The notes under the pieces: generated by a model | Databases searched by the model: none | What the model was told of the DNA's origin: nothing | What the model saw: only the letters and a program-made list of their open reading frames with translations | NCBI GenBank assembly: GCA_963692975.2 | Contig: CAXMMR010000007.1 | Span: 124,001 to 188,000, forward strand | Source of the DNA: CAXMMR01 sp963692975 | Lineage (GTDB): Bacteria > Pseudomonadota > Alphaproteobacteria > Acetobacterales > Acetobacteraceae | Direction: 5' to 3' | Length of the DNA stretch: 64,000 nt | Shown: in pieces, positions 14,963 through 25,087 of the stretch | How positions within the stretch are numbered: the stretch's first letter is position 1 | Layout of the letters: each line of letters opens with the position of its first letter | Made by a program: the position numbers and the translations under genes

Positions 14963-16981
14963 TTGCGGATCACGTCTCGTCGCCCGGTGTTCAGCGCTCG
15001 CGAGAGCGTGCGTCGGGCTGCATCCCTGACCGGCGTGCTGATCCTGTGCCTGGCGGTGGCGTGGAGCCGGAGCGACTATGGCGCCGCCATCCAGCAGACG
15101 AAGGTGGAGGTCAGCAATCTCTCGCGCTCGCTCGCCGAGCATACCCATGATGCGCTGCAGGAGGCCGACACTATTCTGGTTGGTCTGCAGGAGCGCGCTC
15201 AGGTCGATGGTCTTGGACCCGCCAGCGCCGCCCGGCTCAGCACCTTGCTGGCGACCCGTGCGGCGGCGCTGCCGATGATCCAGGGATTGCTGATCATCGG
15301 GCCGGACGACGAGCCGCTGGCGACGTCGTCCAAGCTGCCTGGCTGCTGCCTGAAGGGAGCGACCCGCGCCCGGCTCCAGCCCGCAAGAGCAGCCTCGATG
15401 CGGCAGTCGATCTTCGCGGGCCCGATGCGAAGCGCGTTTGACGGGCGATGGGTGGTGACGGTGTCACGCCGCCTGGAGGACCACGAGGGCCGCTTTGCCG
15501 GGGTCGCCATCGCGTTGATCCCGCTTGATTATTTTCAGGACTTCTACAAGAGCCTCGACGTCGGCGATGCCGGTGTCGTCGTGCTGTCGACGACGTCGGG
15601 CATACTCATTGCAAGGCGCCCGTTCGCCGAGGTCAATGTCGGGCGCGATCTGTCCTCCAGCGAGTTGTTTCAGCGCCTGAAGGGCTCTGGTCCGGCGACA
15701 AGCTTCACCTACAGCGCGTTGATCGACGGCGTGACGCGCATCGGCAGCAATCACTGGATCGATGGCTTTCCGCTGCGCATCGTCGTCGCGCGCGGCCGGG
15801 CCGAGGCGCTGGCGGGATGGCGACGGCAGACCGCCCAGATGCTGTTCTTCGTCGCCTGCATCGAGGCGGCGATCGTCTGGACGGCAAGACGACAGATGCG
15901 CCAGCTCGACCAGCTGAACCAGACGCAGGCGCAGCTTCAGCTCGCGCACGGGAAGCTGCTGCGCTCGGAGGCCAGGTTGGCGGAAGGCATCCGCTGGCTC
16001 CAGCTCGCGGAGCAGATCGGCGGGGTCGGCCATTGGCGCATCAGCCTGCCCGACATGACCGTGACCTGGTCTGACGAGGTTTTCCGCATCATGGGCTTGC
16101 CGGTGAGCGATCGGGCGCCCGGATTGGAGGACAGCATCGCCTGCTACCATCCGGACGACCGCGAGGCGGTGCAGGACGCGATCGGTGAGGCGATCGCGTC
16201 CGGCGGCGCGCTGGCCTTCAGCTATCGCATCGTGCGGCCGGACGGCGCGGTGCGCTTCGTGATGAGCCGCGGCCTGCTTCAACATGACGAGCACGGTCAG
16301 GCGGTGTCTTTGTTCGGCGTGTGTCTCGATCGGACCGAGCAGCAGCATGAGGAGGCGCGGCTTCGCCGTGACAAGCAGGCGGTCGAGGAGCGGAACACGC
16401 GGCTGGACCTTCTCGCCCGCCAGGATGGCTTGACCGGCATCTTTAATCGCCGCCACTTCGACGAGGTGCTGGACATCGAGTACCGGCGGGCGATGCGCAG
16501 CGTCGGCCATCTCGGCTTGATCATGCTCGATGTCGACTACTTCAAAGCGTTCAACGACACTTACGGTCACCCTCAGGGGGATCGTTGCCTGCAGGCCATC
16601 GCCAGCACGATAGAGACGATGCTGCGACGCCCGGCGGATCTTGCAGCGCGCTACGGCGGCGAAGAGCTCGCGGTTCTGCTGCCGGACGCCGATGCGCCGG
16701 GCGCCTATCAGCTCGCGGTCCGGATCGTCGAGGCGGTCGCCAAGCTGCAGATACCCCATGCCGGCGCGCCCAAAGGGTTCGTCACCATCAGCGCCGGCGC
16801 ATGGTCCGTCATCCCGACCGCGATGACGACGGCTCGCGAGGCTCTGCTCGTCGAGGCCGACCGGGCGCTGTATCGCGCCAAATGCGGAGGGCGCGGGCGA
16901 GCTGTATTCGGCACCCATGAGGAGCACAGCGCGTTGCCGCCACTAAGCCTGACCGGCGCAAGCGAGCGGGCGCGAGCCTAA
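14963..16981 (+). CDS. Membrane diguanylate cyclase with Cache and PAS sensor domains
   Basis: 672 residues. A membrane anchor (about 16-36) is followed by a periplasmic PDC/dCache-like sensor (about 40-270) and a second membrane segment near 280-300 (AQMLFFVACIEAAIVWTA). A short coiled coil, a PAS/PAC domain (about 340-465: VGHWRISLPDMTVTWSDEVFRIMGLP) and a C-terminal GGDEF domain (about 495-650) complete the protein. The active-site motif is GGEEL (565-569) and an RxxD inhibitory site (RPAD, 556-559) lies five residues before it, so it should make cyclic di-GMP with product feedback. TTG 14963 is preferred over TTG 14945 because GGCAGGAG (14947-14954) sits just upstream. Confidence 0.92.
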   Translation: MRITSRRPVFSARESVRRAASLTGVLILCLAVAWSRSDYGAAIQQTKVEVSNLSRSLAEHTHDALQEADTILVGLQERAQVDGLGPASAARLSTLLATRAAALPMIQGLLIIGPDDEPLATSSKLPGCCLKGATRARLQPARAASMRQSIFAGPMRSAFDGRWVVTVSRRLEDHEGRFAGVAIALIPLDYFQDFYKSLDVGDAGVVVLSTTSGILIARRPFAEVNVGRDLSSSELFQRLKGSGPATSFTYSALIDGVTRIGSNHWIDGFPLRIVVARGRAEALAGWRRQTAQMLFFVACIEAAIVWTARRQMRQLDQLNQTQAQLQLAHGKLLRSEARLAEGIRWLQLAEQIGGVGHWRISLPDMTVTWSDEVFRIMGLPVSDRAPGLEDSIACYHPDDREAVQDAIGEAIASGGALAFSYRIVRPDGAVRFVMSRGLLQHDEHGQAVSLFGVCLDRTEQQHEEARLRRDKQAVEERNTRLDLLARQDGLTGIFNRRHFDEVLDIEYRRAMRSVGHLGLIMLDVDYFKAFNDTYGHPQGDRCLQAIASTIETMLRRPADLAARYGGEELAVLLPDADAPGAYQLAVRIVEAVAKLQIPHAGAPKGFVTISAGAWSVIPTAMTTAREALLVEADRALYRAKCGGRGRAVFGTHEEHSALPPLSLTGASERARA

Positions 16982-17041
16982 CACGAGGCGCGCAAGGCCC
17001 GCCGGCGACGTCGCACGCTTCGACGCTCCTTCGCGCCGAAC

Positions 17042-18511
17042 TCAGACGACCCCGTCAGATACTGGATTCACCTCTTGCAGCGTCAGTTCCGACTGCTCTG
17101 GTGCGGACGGTGCTGGCTCGCCAAGTGGCGAGGTGCTGCTGGTCTGCACCAGAGAGGACAGAAACGAGCGGCCCCAGACCATCGGCGTGTTCGTCTCGAT
17201 CGCGCGCCAGGAGACCTGCCACCGCTCCTGACGTTCGGCCAGCGACATCGTCAGCGCCTTGTCCATCGCGTCGGCGAGTTCGTCAGGGTCGTGCGGGTTG
17301 ACCAGCAGCGCCGATGTCAGTTGCCGCGCCGCGCCGGCGAACCGCGACAGCACCAGCACGCCGGGATCCTGCGGGTCCTGCGCTGCGATGTATTCCTTGG
17401 CAACCAGGTTCATGCCGTCGCGCAGCGGCGTCACCAGCCCGACCCTGGCCTCGCGCATGTAGCCTGCGACGGCATTGCGGGCGCTGCCGCGGGCGAGCAC
17501 CCGCAGCGGGGTCCATTCCGGCTCACCCCAGTCGGCGTTGATCGCGCCGGCTTCCTGGTCGATCGATAATCTGAGCTCCTGATAGACGCTGACGTCCTTG
17601 CGGCTTTCCGCGGCGATCTGCAGCAGCGTCGTGCGCTTGCGCCAGTCCGGGCGCGTCTCGAGCAGCCGGCGATAGCCCTGCAGGCGCTGCGGCAGCCCCT
17701 TCGTCGGATCCATGCGGTCGACGCCGAGGATCAGCCGCTGGCCCTGCAGGCTGCGCCGCAGGCGCTCGGTCGCGGGCGTGTGCCACGCCTTCCTGGCCGT
17801 CTCGGCAAACTCGCGCGCTTCGATCTCGACCGGAAACGCGCCGAGCCGCACGACGCGGCCGTCGAATTGCAGGCTGCCGGTCTGCGCCAGCGCGGTCGCG
17901 CCGCACAGACGGCAGGCGGCGGCGGAGAAATTGTCGACATCGTTGGAGGTCTGGAAGCCGAGCAGATCGGCGGCGAGCAGGTCGCGGATCAGCGCCCCCG
18001 CCTCCGGCACGCTGGCCAGCATGTCCGGCGACGGGAACGGTATGTGCAGGAAGAAGCCGATCGGCGCGGTGACGCCGCGTTTGCGCAGCAGCGCCGGCAT
18101 CGCCATCAGGTGATAGTCATGCACCCAGACGAGGTCGGTCGGACGCAGCAGCGGTGCGAGCATCTCCGTCATCCGCTCGTTCACCTGCCGGTAGACCAGG
18201 GCGGAGCGGCGATCGTAGCTCATGTGGTCCGGCATGGAGTGCAGCAGCGGCCACAGCGTGGCGTTGGAGAAGTCGTTGTAGTAGCGCTCGTGCTCCTCGC
18301 GCGTCAGGTCGATCGTGGCGTATTGCAGATTGCCGTGCTGGACGTTCTGCACCGCGTGGGGGTTCTCGTCGGAAATCTTGCCGCTCCAGCCGAACCACAA
18401 GCCGCCGCGGCGTTGCATCAGGCCTTCGAGCGCCACCGCGAGCCCGCCCGCGTTCGCCACACCCGGCTGCGGAATTTGGACGCGGTTGGAGACGACGACG
18501 ATGCGGTTCAT
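17042..18511 (-). CDS. otsA: Trehalose-6-phosphate synthase (GT20)
   Basis: 489 residues. It transfers glucose from UDP-glucose (or another NDP-glucose) to glucose-6-phosphate. Family marks: opening VVVSNRVQIPQPG with the GGLAVALEGLM loop, WPLLHSMPDHMSYD, VWVHDYHLMAMPALLR, GFFLHIPFPSPD, the donor-site GVDRMDPTKGLPQRL, and PLRDGMNLVAKEY. The ATG 18511 overlaps the treY stop by one base (TAATG), making otsA the last gene of the glucan/trehalose operon. No trehalose-phosphate phosphatase (OtsB) is in the window. The C-terminal 40 residues are Ser/Pro-rich and unconserved. Its convergent neighbour is the diguanylate cyclase; 16982-17041 holds nothing recognisable. Confidence 0.95.
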   Translation of the reverse strand: MNRIVVVSNRVQIPQPGVANAGGLAVALEGLMQRRGGLWFGWSGKISDENPHAVQNVQHGNLQYATIDLTREEHERYYNDFSNATLWPLLHSMPDHMSYDRRSALVYRQVNERMTEMLAPLLRPTDLVWVHDYHLMAMPALLRKRGVTAPIGFFLHIPFPSPDMLASVPEAGALIRDLLAADLLGFQTSNDVDNFSAAACRLCGATALAQTGSLQFDGRVVRLGAFPVEIEAREFAETARKAWHTPATERLRRSLQGQRLILGVDRMDPTKGLPQRLQGYRRLLETRPDWRKRTTLLQIAAESRKDVSVYQELRLSIDQEAGAINADWGEPEWTPLRVLARGSARNAVAGYMREARVGLVTPLRDGMNLVAKEYIAAQDPQDPGVLVLSRFAGAARQLTSALLVNPHDPDELADAMDKALTMSLAERQERWQVSWRAIETNTPMVWGRSFLSSLVQTSSTSPLGEPAPSAPEQSELTLQEVNPVSDGVV

Positions 18512-21276
18512 TACCCCTCCAGCAGCGCCACCGGGAAGCGGCCGAGAATGTCGCCGATCGCAAGCCGGTCGGCCCCCTCGTTTAGCGTCTCCTCGGTCAC
18601 CAGGTTCCTCAGCTGTCGTCCGGACCACTGACGCGGCAGGGCGATCGCGGTCCCATCCCAGAACTCGCGCGCCAGAAGCGGGACGGCGCCAAGCTCACCA
18701 CCCAGGCTGAGGCGCGACACCACCACGATCGCCAGCCGGTCGCCATGGCTGCGCAGGAAGGCCAGCGCATGATCCATCGCCGGGCCGTCCATGGGCAGCG
18801 CCACATAGTCGCCGAGGTTGTACAGGTCCGGCGCGGCGGCGCGCGCCTTCAGGACCGTCGACACCAGCGCCTGTTTCGCATGCCCGTCGCGCCAGGTGTC
18901 GAGCAGGGCGACGGCGCTGCCGGCCGCAGCGAGGGTCCTCGCGCGGTCAGGGAAGTCGACCGGGCGCCTGTTGTCCGGATCGACCAGCGACAGGTCCCAG
19001 TACTCAGTGCCCTGATAGAGGTCGGGCACGCCGGGGCAGGTCATCCGGAGCATCGCCTGCGACAGCCCGTTCAGGGCGCCGGCGGGGGCGATCCGGCCGA
19101 CGAAGCTGGCGATTTCCTGGACGACCCGGGTTGGCCGCTCGGGATCCAGCACGGCGGACAGGAAGTCCTGGCAGGCCTGCTCATACGCCTCGTCCGGCAC
19201 CGCCCAGCCGGTGCGGCGCTTGGCTTCCCGCAGCGCCTTTTCCTGCCATCCGGCAACGCGCTCGCGCAGTGCCGCAAGGCCGTCATGATCGTCGGGCGAG
19301 AGGTCGAACGGCCATGCCCCGAGCAGCGTCTCGTAGAGCATGATCTCGTCCGCGGCGTCCGGCGCCGGGCCGTCCAGGTCGCGCTTCAGCGGCGCGTTGA
19401 GGCGCCGCCAGCGCGCCAGCGCGGCCTCCCACTCGGCAGGGATCTCGCTCAGCGTCGCCAGCCGGGCGCGCGCGTCCTCGCCGCGCTTGTGGTCATGCGT
19501 CGCGGTGGCGAGCAGGGCGCGCGGGAAGCGCCGGGCGCGCTCGCGGTTGGCGGCGTGGAAGCCGGCGACGGAGAGGGCGAATTGCGACGGCTCCGAGCCG
19601 ACCTCGTTGCGCGAGAGCAGCCGGCCGAAGCGGTAGAACGTCGTGTCCTCGACGGATTTGGCGGCGGTCGGCGAGGAGAGCTGCTGGAACCGCGTCATCG
19701 CGCGCAGCCGCTCGTTGCGCCTCAAGCCGGACGGCACCTGGCGCAGATCGTCGCCGCCGAGCCAGATGGCGACGCGGGCGAGCAGTCCCTGGTCGGTCGC
19801 GCGGACCGTTCGGCGCGCCCCGGCCAGCGCCCACTCCAGCGCCTGCCGGTCGGTCTCGGACAGGCCGCCCGGGCCGGCATAGATGCGGTAGACGTGGAAA
19901 TGCACCAGCAGCTCGGTCAGCACGCGCTGGATGGCCGTCAGCGTGTAGTCCCGCGTCTCCAGGTCGCGCCGGGCGATGCGGTGCAGCGCCACCGACGTCG
20001 CATACAGCTCGCTGGACAGGCTGTCGCGCAGGATCTGGCGCCGCGCCGCCTGCGCCTCGGTCTCGAACGCGGCCGCGCGGCTGGTGTGCTCGGTCCAGAT
20101 GCGGGTGATCTCCGCCTCGCCCTCGGCGGCATGCAGCACCGCGGAGACGTCGTTCATGAAGTCGTAGCCGGTGGTGCCGTCGGTCAGCCAATCCGTGGGC
20201 AGGCGCTCGTGGGTGGCCAGGATCTTCTCGATCCAGATGACCGGCTCGGCATGCGAGGCGCCCTCCGGCCGGGCGCTGATCAGCGCGTCGAGCCGGCGGC
20301 GCAGCTTGCGGCAATAGGCGCGGGGCTTGGCCAGACCGTCGACGTGGTCGATGCGCACGCCGTCGATCAGGCCTTCGGCGAACAGGCGAAACACCGTCTC
20401 GTGCGTCGCCTCGAACACGTCGGGTTCCTCGGCGCGGATGCCGGCCAGCGTGTTCACGTCGAAGAAGCGCCGCCAGTTGATTTCGTCGGAGGCCGCGCGC
20501 CACCAGGCCAGCCGATAGTTCTGCCGCTCCAGCAGGCGGTGCAGCCGGTCGCGCCCGAGCGGCGTCTGCGGCGAGAGCGCCTCCAGCGCCTCCTCGATCG
20601 CGCGCGCATATTCCGGCCGGCGCAGCTCGCGCCGTGCGGCGGCCGTCGCCTCGCGCATCGCCTGCTGCTCGGCGGGCAGGTCCGAGAACGCGCGCGCCGG
20701 CGTCTCCAGCGGGCCGCCCGAGCTGAGCAGCACGGCGGCGTAGTCATGCGGGCAGATCGGGAAGCGACTGCCGTAATAGTCGACGAAGAGCCGGCCATCC
20801 TGCGGGTCGAATTGCAGCGTCAGCTCGCCGCGCTCCAGGCACTCGCCGTATGGGCTGCCCAGGAACGGTGCGAGCAGGCGGCCGCGCAGCGACGCGTCGG
20901 GCGGATCCCAGTCGACGTCGAAGAAGCCGGCGTATGGGCTCTCGCGTCCCCATTCCAGCACGTCGAGCCACCAGGCGTTGTCGGCGCCGCCGACGCCCAT
21001 GTGGTTGGGCACGATGTCCAGGATCAGGCCCATGCCGTGCTGGCGCAGGGCGTCGACCAAACGGTGCAGCGCCGGCTCGCCGCCGAGCTCGGGATTGATC
21101 AGGTTATGATCGACGATGTCGTAGCCATGCGTCGAGCCGGGGCGGGCGCGCAGCAGCGGCGAGGCGTAGACGTGGCTGACGCCCAGCCGGTCGAAGTAGG
21201 GCACCAAGGCGACCGCCGTATCGAGCGTGAAGTCCTTGTGAAACTGCAGGCGGGCCGTCGCGGTGAGCGGCTTCAT
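18511..21276 (-). CDS. treY: Maltooligosyltrehalose synthase (GH13)
   Basis: 921 residues. It isomerises the reducing-end alpha-1,4 bond of maltodextrins to an alpha,alpha-1,1 bond, the first step of the TreY/TreZ route. Visible: opening ATARLQFHKDFTLDTAVALVPYFDRLGVSHVYASPLL, DIVPNHMGV, the catalytic Asp in DGVRIDHVDGL, catalytic Glu in IWIEKILATHERLP, and LMRMTCPGVPDLYQGTE-like sequence near the C-terminus. The frame is open far upstream into malQ, but conservation begins at ATG 21276, whose ATGA overlaps the malQ stop. It overlaps otsA at its 3' end. Confidence 0.95.
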   Translation of the reverse strand: MKPLTATARLQFHKDFTLDTAVALVPYFDRLGVSHVYASPLLRARPGSTHGYDIVDHNLINPELGGEPALHRLVDALRQHGMGLILDIVPNHMGVGGADNAWWLDVLEWGRESPYAGFFDVDWDPPDASLRGRLLAPFLGSPYGECLERGELTLQFDPQDGRLFVDYYGSRFPICPHDYAAVLLSSGGPLETPARAFSDLPAEQQAMREATAAARRELRRPEYARAIEEALEALSPQTPLGRDRLHRLLERQNYRLAWWRAASDEINWRRFFDVNTLAGIRAEEPDVFEATHETVFRLFAEGLIDGVRIDHVDGLAKPRAYCRKLRRRLDALISARPEGASHAEPVIWIEKILATHERLPTDWLTDGTTGYDFMNDVSAVLHAAEGEAEITRIWTEHTSRAAAFETEAQAARRQILRDSLSSELYATSVALHRIARRDLETRDYTLTAIQRVLTELLVHFHVYRIYAGPGGLSETDRQALEWALAGARRTVRATDQGLLARVAIWLGGDDLRQVPSGLRRNERLRAMTRFQQLSSPTAAKSVEDTTFYRFGRLLSRNEVGSEPSQFALSVAGFHAANRERARRFPRALLATATHDHKRGEDARARLATLSEIPAEWEAALARWRRLNAPLKRDLDGPAPDAADEIMLYETLLGAWPFDLSPDDHDGLAALRERVAGWQEKALREAKRRTGWAVPDEAYEQACQDFLSAVLDPERPTRVVQEIASFVGRIAPAGALNGLSQAMLRMTCPGVPDLYQGTEYWDLSLVDPDNRRPVDFPDRARTLAAAGSAVALLDTWRDGHAKQALVSTVLKARAAAPDLYNLGDYVALPMDGPAMDHALAFLRSHGDRLAIVVVSRLSLGGELGAVPLLAREFWDGTAIALPRQWSGRQLRNLVTEETLNEGADRLAIGDILGRFPVALLEG

Positions 21277-23312
21277 CGGGTGTTCCTCGGCGCGCGGCGC
21301 GCCTGATTGAGCGTGGCCAGGCGGGCGGCGACCGCCGGCGTCTCCAGCAACTGCCCGGCGGCGCCGGGCAAGCGCCGGCGCCAGTTCGGATGCTGGTCGA
21401 GGGTGCCGGGAAGGTTCGGCTGCTCGGTCGCGGCCAGCGCATCCTCGAGCGGCAGCATGAACAGCTCCGAGGCGCTCAGCGCGGTGTGCAGGACGGCGGC
21501 GTTCGCCACGGCCTCGCGCTCGGCGGCGCCCGGCGGTTCGCCGGTGGCGGCGCCGCTGCGGCGGAACGCCGCCCAGAGGCGATCGCGGTCGGCGGCGCGA
21601 GCCTCGCGCTCGGGCTCGATGCCGTCGGCGCCGAACAGGCCGAGCCGCTCGCGCCAGTCCAGGTCGCGTCCGGCCCACCAGCCGGCGACCGTCGGCAGGT
21701 CGTGCGTGCTGGTCATCGCCGCGGCCTGCGGCTCCCAGGCGGCGGGGGCGCTGAAGCTGTCCTCGGTGCGCTCGAACGCCAGCACGCGCATGCCGAACAC
21801 GCCGGCGGATTGCAGCCTCTGCTGGAAGCCTTCAGGCACCGTTCCGAGGTCCTCGGCCAGAACGATCGCCTGGTGGCGCTGGGATTCGAGCCGGACGAGC
21901 CGCAGCAGGTCCTGCTCCGGAAAGGCGAGGTAGGCGCCCTCGCTCGACTTCGAGCCTTCGGGCACGACCCACAGCCGGTTCAGCCCCATGCCGTGATCGA
22001 TCCGCACGCCACCGGCATGGCGCAGCGCCGCCTGCAGCATTTCGATGAAGGCGCGAAAGCCGTGCTGCGCCAGGCCGAACGGCGAGAACGCGGCGAGCCC
22101 CCAATCCTGGCCATCCCGGCTGAGCAGGTCGGGCGGCGCGCCGATCGACAAGCCCAGCAGCATCTCGGACTGCCGGCTCCAGCAATGGCTGCCGCCCGCG
22201 GCGGTGCCGACGGCCAGGTCCGAGATCAAGCCGATCGGCATCCCGGCCGCTCGGGCCGCCACCTGCGCCCGGCCGAGGCCGGCATCGGCCACGTATTGCA
22301 GGAAGGCGTGGAAGCGCACCGCTCCGGCGTTCTGGGCGGCGAAGGTCTTGACCGCTTGCGCGGCCGGATCGCGGAATTCGGCAGGCCATTCGCGCCAGTT
22401 CCAGATCGGCTGGGCGAGAGCCAGGAAGTGCGCATGCAGGGCCTCGAAGGTGGCGTGGCTTTCAAGCGCCTCGCCGCCCGCCGCGCGAAACGCGCGCAGC
22501 GCCTCGACGGAGGCGGGGTCCTGCTCGGCCTTGGCAAACCACTCGCGCAACACGACCAGACGGGCGCGCGTCGCACCCGGCCAATCCACCAGGTCGAGCG
22601 CCTCGAAGCCGGCCAGAGAGGCATGCGCGGGGGATGGCGGCGCCGCGTCCAGCGGCGCGTGCAGCACGTTGAGCATCGTCCGGCTCGACGGCGCATAGGG
22701 GCTGAAGCGGGCGGGATCGGCAGTGAACTGGGAATGCACCGGGCTGATCGCGATCGCGCTGGCGCCATGCCGGGCCGCCGCGCCGGCGAATTGCGCCAGG
22801 CCGCCGAAATCGCCGATGCCGCCGTCGCCGGCGCGGCGGAGGGCGTAGAGCTGCACCGCCAGGCCCCAGAGGCGGCGGCCGGGCTCGGCATCCTGCACCG
22901 TGTAGCATCGCGCCGGCGCGACCGCGACGGTGAGGAGCTTGTCGTCGAGGTGCACCCGGTGATAGCCGGGCTCGATGATCGCCGGCAGCACGCAGCGCCC
23001 GCCATCCAGCTGCGTCTGCCCCTCGAAGACGCGGCCGTCTTCGAGCGCATAGTGGTAGTTGCGCGCCTGGAACGGCACGACCACCGCATGGCCGGCCTCG
23101 GCGGTGACCAGAGGCGGCGGCGCCGATGGCGGCGTGCGCAGGCGCTCGAGGCTCTCGGCGGCCTGCTTGTCGGTCTCGGCGGGCATTTCGAGCGCGCCGA
23201 GCACGCTGCGCAGGGTTTCGGCCGAGACGTCATGCGAGCGCCCGAAGACGTCGTTCCAGCGCACCGCCACCCCGGCGGCACGGGCCAACGCCTCGGTTGG
23301 CGCATCCGTCAT
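21273..23312 (-). CDS. malQ: 4-alpha-glucanotransferase (GH77)
   Basis: 679 residues, in the length range of bacterial MalQ. It disproportionates maltodextrins in the cytoplasm. An N-terminal beta-rich extension (about 1-150) precedes the GH77 barrel: RLWGLAVQLYALRRAGDGGIGDF, SPYAPSSRTMLNVLH, the catalytic Asp in GGVRIDHGMGL, catalytic Glu in VLAEDLGTVP and STHDLPTVAGWW. The start is ATG 23312, overlapping the treZ stop by four bases (ATGA); the stop in turn overlaps treY. In this operon it can resize chains produced by TreZ and the debranching enzyme. Confidence 0.95.
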   Translation of the reverse strand: MTDAPTEALARAAGVAVRWNDVFGRSHDVSAETLRSVLGALEMPAETDKQAAESLERLRTPPSAPPPLVTAEAGHAVVVPFQARNYHYALEDGRVFEGQTQLDGGRCVLPAIIEPGYHRVHLDDKLLTVAVAPARCYTVQDAEPGRRLWGLAVQLYALRRAGDGGIGDFGGLAQFAGAAARHGASAIAISPVHSQFTADPARFSPYAPSSRTMLNVLHAPLDAAPPSPAHASLAGFEALDLVDWPGATRARLVVLREWFAKAEQDPASVEALRAFRAAGGEALESHATFEALHAHFLALAQPIWNWREWPAEFRDPAAQAVKTFAAQNAGAVRFHAFLQYVADAGLGRAQVAARAAGMPIGLISDLAVGTAAGGSHCWSRQSEMLLGLSIGAPPDLLSRDGQDWGLAAFSPFGLAQHGFRAFIEMLQAALRHAGGVRIDHGMGLNRLWVVPEGSKSSEGAYLAFPEQDLLRLVRLESQRHQAIVLAEDLGTVPEGFQQRLQSAGVFGMRVLAFERTEDSFSAPAAWEPQAAAMTSTHDLPTVAGWWAGRDLDWRERLGLFGADGIEPEREARAADRDRLWAAFRRSGAATGEPPGAAEREAVANAAVLHTALSASELFMLPLEDALAATEQPNLPGTLDQHPNWRRRLPGAAGQLLETPAVAARLATLNQARRAPRNTR

Positions 23313-25084
23313 GCGCTGCTGACCGACATCATGGTGCAGCGTCCCGGCAGGACTCCCGGGGTCGTCGTCTGGTTGCTGAACAGCACCGTGCCGGGCAGCT
23401 CGCAGGCGAGCGGGTCCGCGCCGAAATTCGCAGCGATCGTCAGCGTCGTCCCGTCGCCAAGCCGCCACTGCGCCCGCACCGCCGCCTCGGAGAGTGGCGC
23501 GGCGCCGAGGCTCTGCGCGCCGGGGACGCCTGGCACGACGTGCTCGGCGCGCAGGCGCAGCAGGCGGCGATGCAGGTCGCGCGTCGCGGCATGCTCGGGC
23601 AGGGCGGCCTCGCTCGCCGGCGGAATGGAGCGGGTGAACGTCGCCTCGTCGTTGGGGTCCGGAATGAGGTCGCGGCGGCTCTCGTCCTGGAAGGCGGCGA
23701 AGTGCTGGAACTCCTTTCGGCGGCCATCGCGCACCAGCGGCGCCAGCTCCTCGTTATGGCTGGTAAAGAACAGGAATGGCTGCTTGCTCCCCCATTCCTC
23801 GCCCATGAACAGCATCGGTATCATCGGGCTGAGCAGCAGCAGCGCGGTCGCCGCCGCCAGCGCGTCGGGGTCGGCGAGCTGGGTGAGCCGCTCGCCCAGC
23901 GCGCGGTTGCCGATCTGGTCGTGGTTTTGCAGGCAGATGACGAAGGCGGTCGGCGGCAGCTCGCGGCTCGGCTCGCCGCGCGGCTCGCCATGATGGGGCG
24001 ACACCTCGCCCTGGTAGACGAAGCCCTCGCTCAGCGCGCGCGCCAGCTGCTTGGCCGGCGACTGGAAGCTCTCGTAGTAGCCCTCGCTCTCGCCGGTCAG
24101 CAGCACGTGCAGGCAGTGGTGCCAATCATCCGCCCATTGCGCGTCAAAGCCCGGCTCGCCGAGGCCGTGCCGCAGCAGCGACGCCCGGTTGCCCTCATGC
24201 TCCAGGACAAGGTGCACGTGGCGGCCGGGCTCCACGCCGCTGCGGATGGCGGATGCGAGGTCGAGCAGGAAGGATTGCGGCGAGATCGCGTGCACCGCAT
24301 CGAAGCGCAGGCCGTCGAAACGATATTCGCACAGCCACATCAGCGCGTTGTTGATGAAAAAGCTGCGCACGTCGTCGCGCTTGAAGTCGATCGCCGCACC
24401 CCATGGGGTGTGCACGTCGGGGTCGAAGAACGGCTTGGCAAAGCCGTGCAGGTAGGCGCCGTCGGGGCCGAAATGATTATACACCACGTCCAGAAAGACC
24501 ATGATGTTCTTGCCGTGCGCGGCGTCGATCAGCGATTTGAGCTGGTCGGGCGTGCCGTAGGCCGCATCCGGCGCGAACGGCAGCACGCCGTCATAGCCCC
24601 AGTTGCGGGCGCCGGGAAAGTCGGACACCGGCATCAGCTCGATGGCGGTGATGCCCAGCTCCGCCAGCTCGCCGAGCCGGGCCTCGACGCCGGCGAAGCC
24701 GCCGAAGGCGCCGGCATGCAGCTCGTAGATGACCGCCTCGTGCCACGGACGGCCCTGCCAATCCGCATGCGTCCAGGTGTAGCTCGCTCCGTCCACGACC
24801 AGGCTGAAATCGTGCACGTCGCCCGCCTGGCCGCGTGATGCCGGGTCGGGCACGTCGCCGTCCGGCAGGCGATACTTGTAGGCGGCGCCGGGCGCCGCGT
24901 CGGCGAGGAGCGCGAACCAGCCGCCGGCCTGCTGGGTCATCGGCTGCGGCTGCCCGCCTTCGAGCAGCAGGGCCGAGGAGCTCGCCGACGGCGCCCAGAG
25001 CCGGAACGATGTCTGGGTGGCGCTTTGCGTCGTCGCGCCGAACGGCAGCTTGTAGACGTGCGTCACGCCGTTCCGCTCGCCCAT
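23309..25084 (-). CDS. treZ: Maltooligosyltrehalose trehalohydrolase (GH13)
   Basis: 591 residues. It releases trehalose from maltooligosyltrehalose made by TreY. A CBM48-like N-domain (about 20-100) precedes a GH13 barrel with WHEAVIYELHAGAFGGFAGV, VFLDVVYNHFGPDGAYL, catalytic Asp in FDGLRFDAVHAI, catalytic Glu in LVLEHEGNRA and CLQNHDQIGNRALGERL. The ATG at 25084 comes three bases after the glgB stop and its own stop overlaps malQ. Intracellular; coupled to TreY in the same operon. Confidence 0.95.
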   Translation of the reverse strand: MGERNGVTHVYKLPFGATTQSATQTSFRLWAPSASSSALLLEGGQPQPMTQQAGGWFALLADAAPGAAYKYRLPDGDVPDPASRGQAGDVHDFSLVVDGASYTWTHADWQGRPWHEAVIYELHAGAFGGFAGVEARLGELAELGITAIELMPVSDFPGARNWGYDGVLPFAPDAAYGTPDQLKSLIDAAHGKNIMVFLDVVYNHFGPDGAYLHGFAKPFFDPDVHTPWGAAIDFKRDDVRSFFINNALMWLCEYRFDGLRFDAVHAISPQSFLLDLASAIRSGVEPGRHVHLVLEHEGNRASLLRHGLGEPGFDAQWADDWHHCLHVLLTGESEGYYESFQSPAKQLARALSEGFVYQGEVSPHHGEPRGEPSRELPPTAFVICLQNHDQIGNRALGERLTQLADPDALAAATALLLLSPMIPMLFMGEEWGSKQPFLFFTSHNEELAPLVRDGRRKEFQHFAAFQDESRRDLIPDPNDEATFTRSIPPASEAALPEHAATRDLHRRLLRLRAEHVVPGVPGAQSLGAAPLSEAAVRAQWRLGDGTTLTIAANFGADPLACELPGTVLFSNQTTTPGVLPGRCTMMSVSSA

Positions 25085-25087
25085 CGG

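Noticed and set aside
18745..21306. 853-codon frame antisense to treY
   Set aside because: Same reason; similar long shadows lie opposite glgE, treS, topA and cydD.
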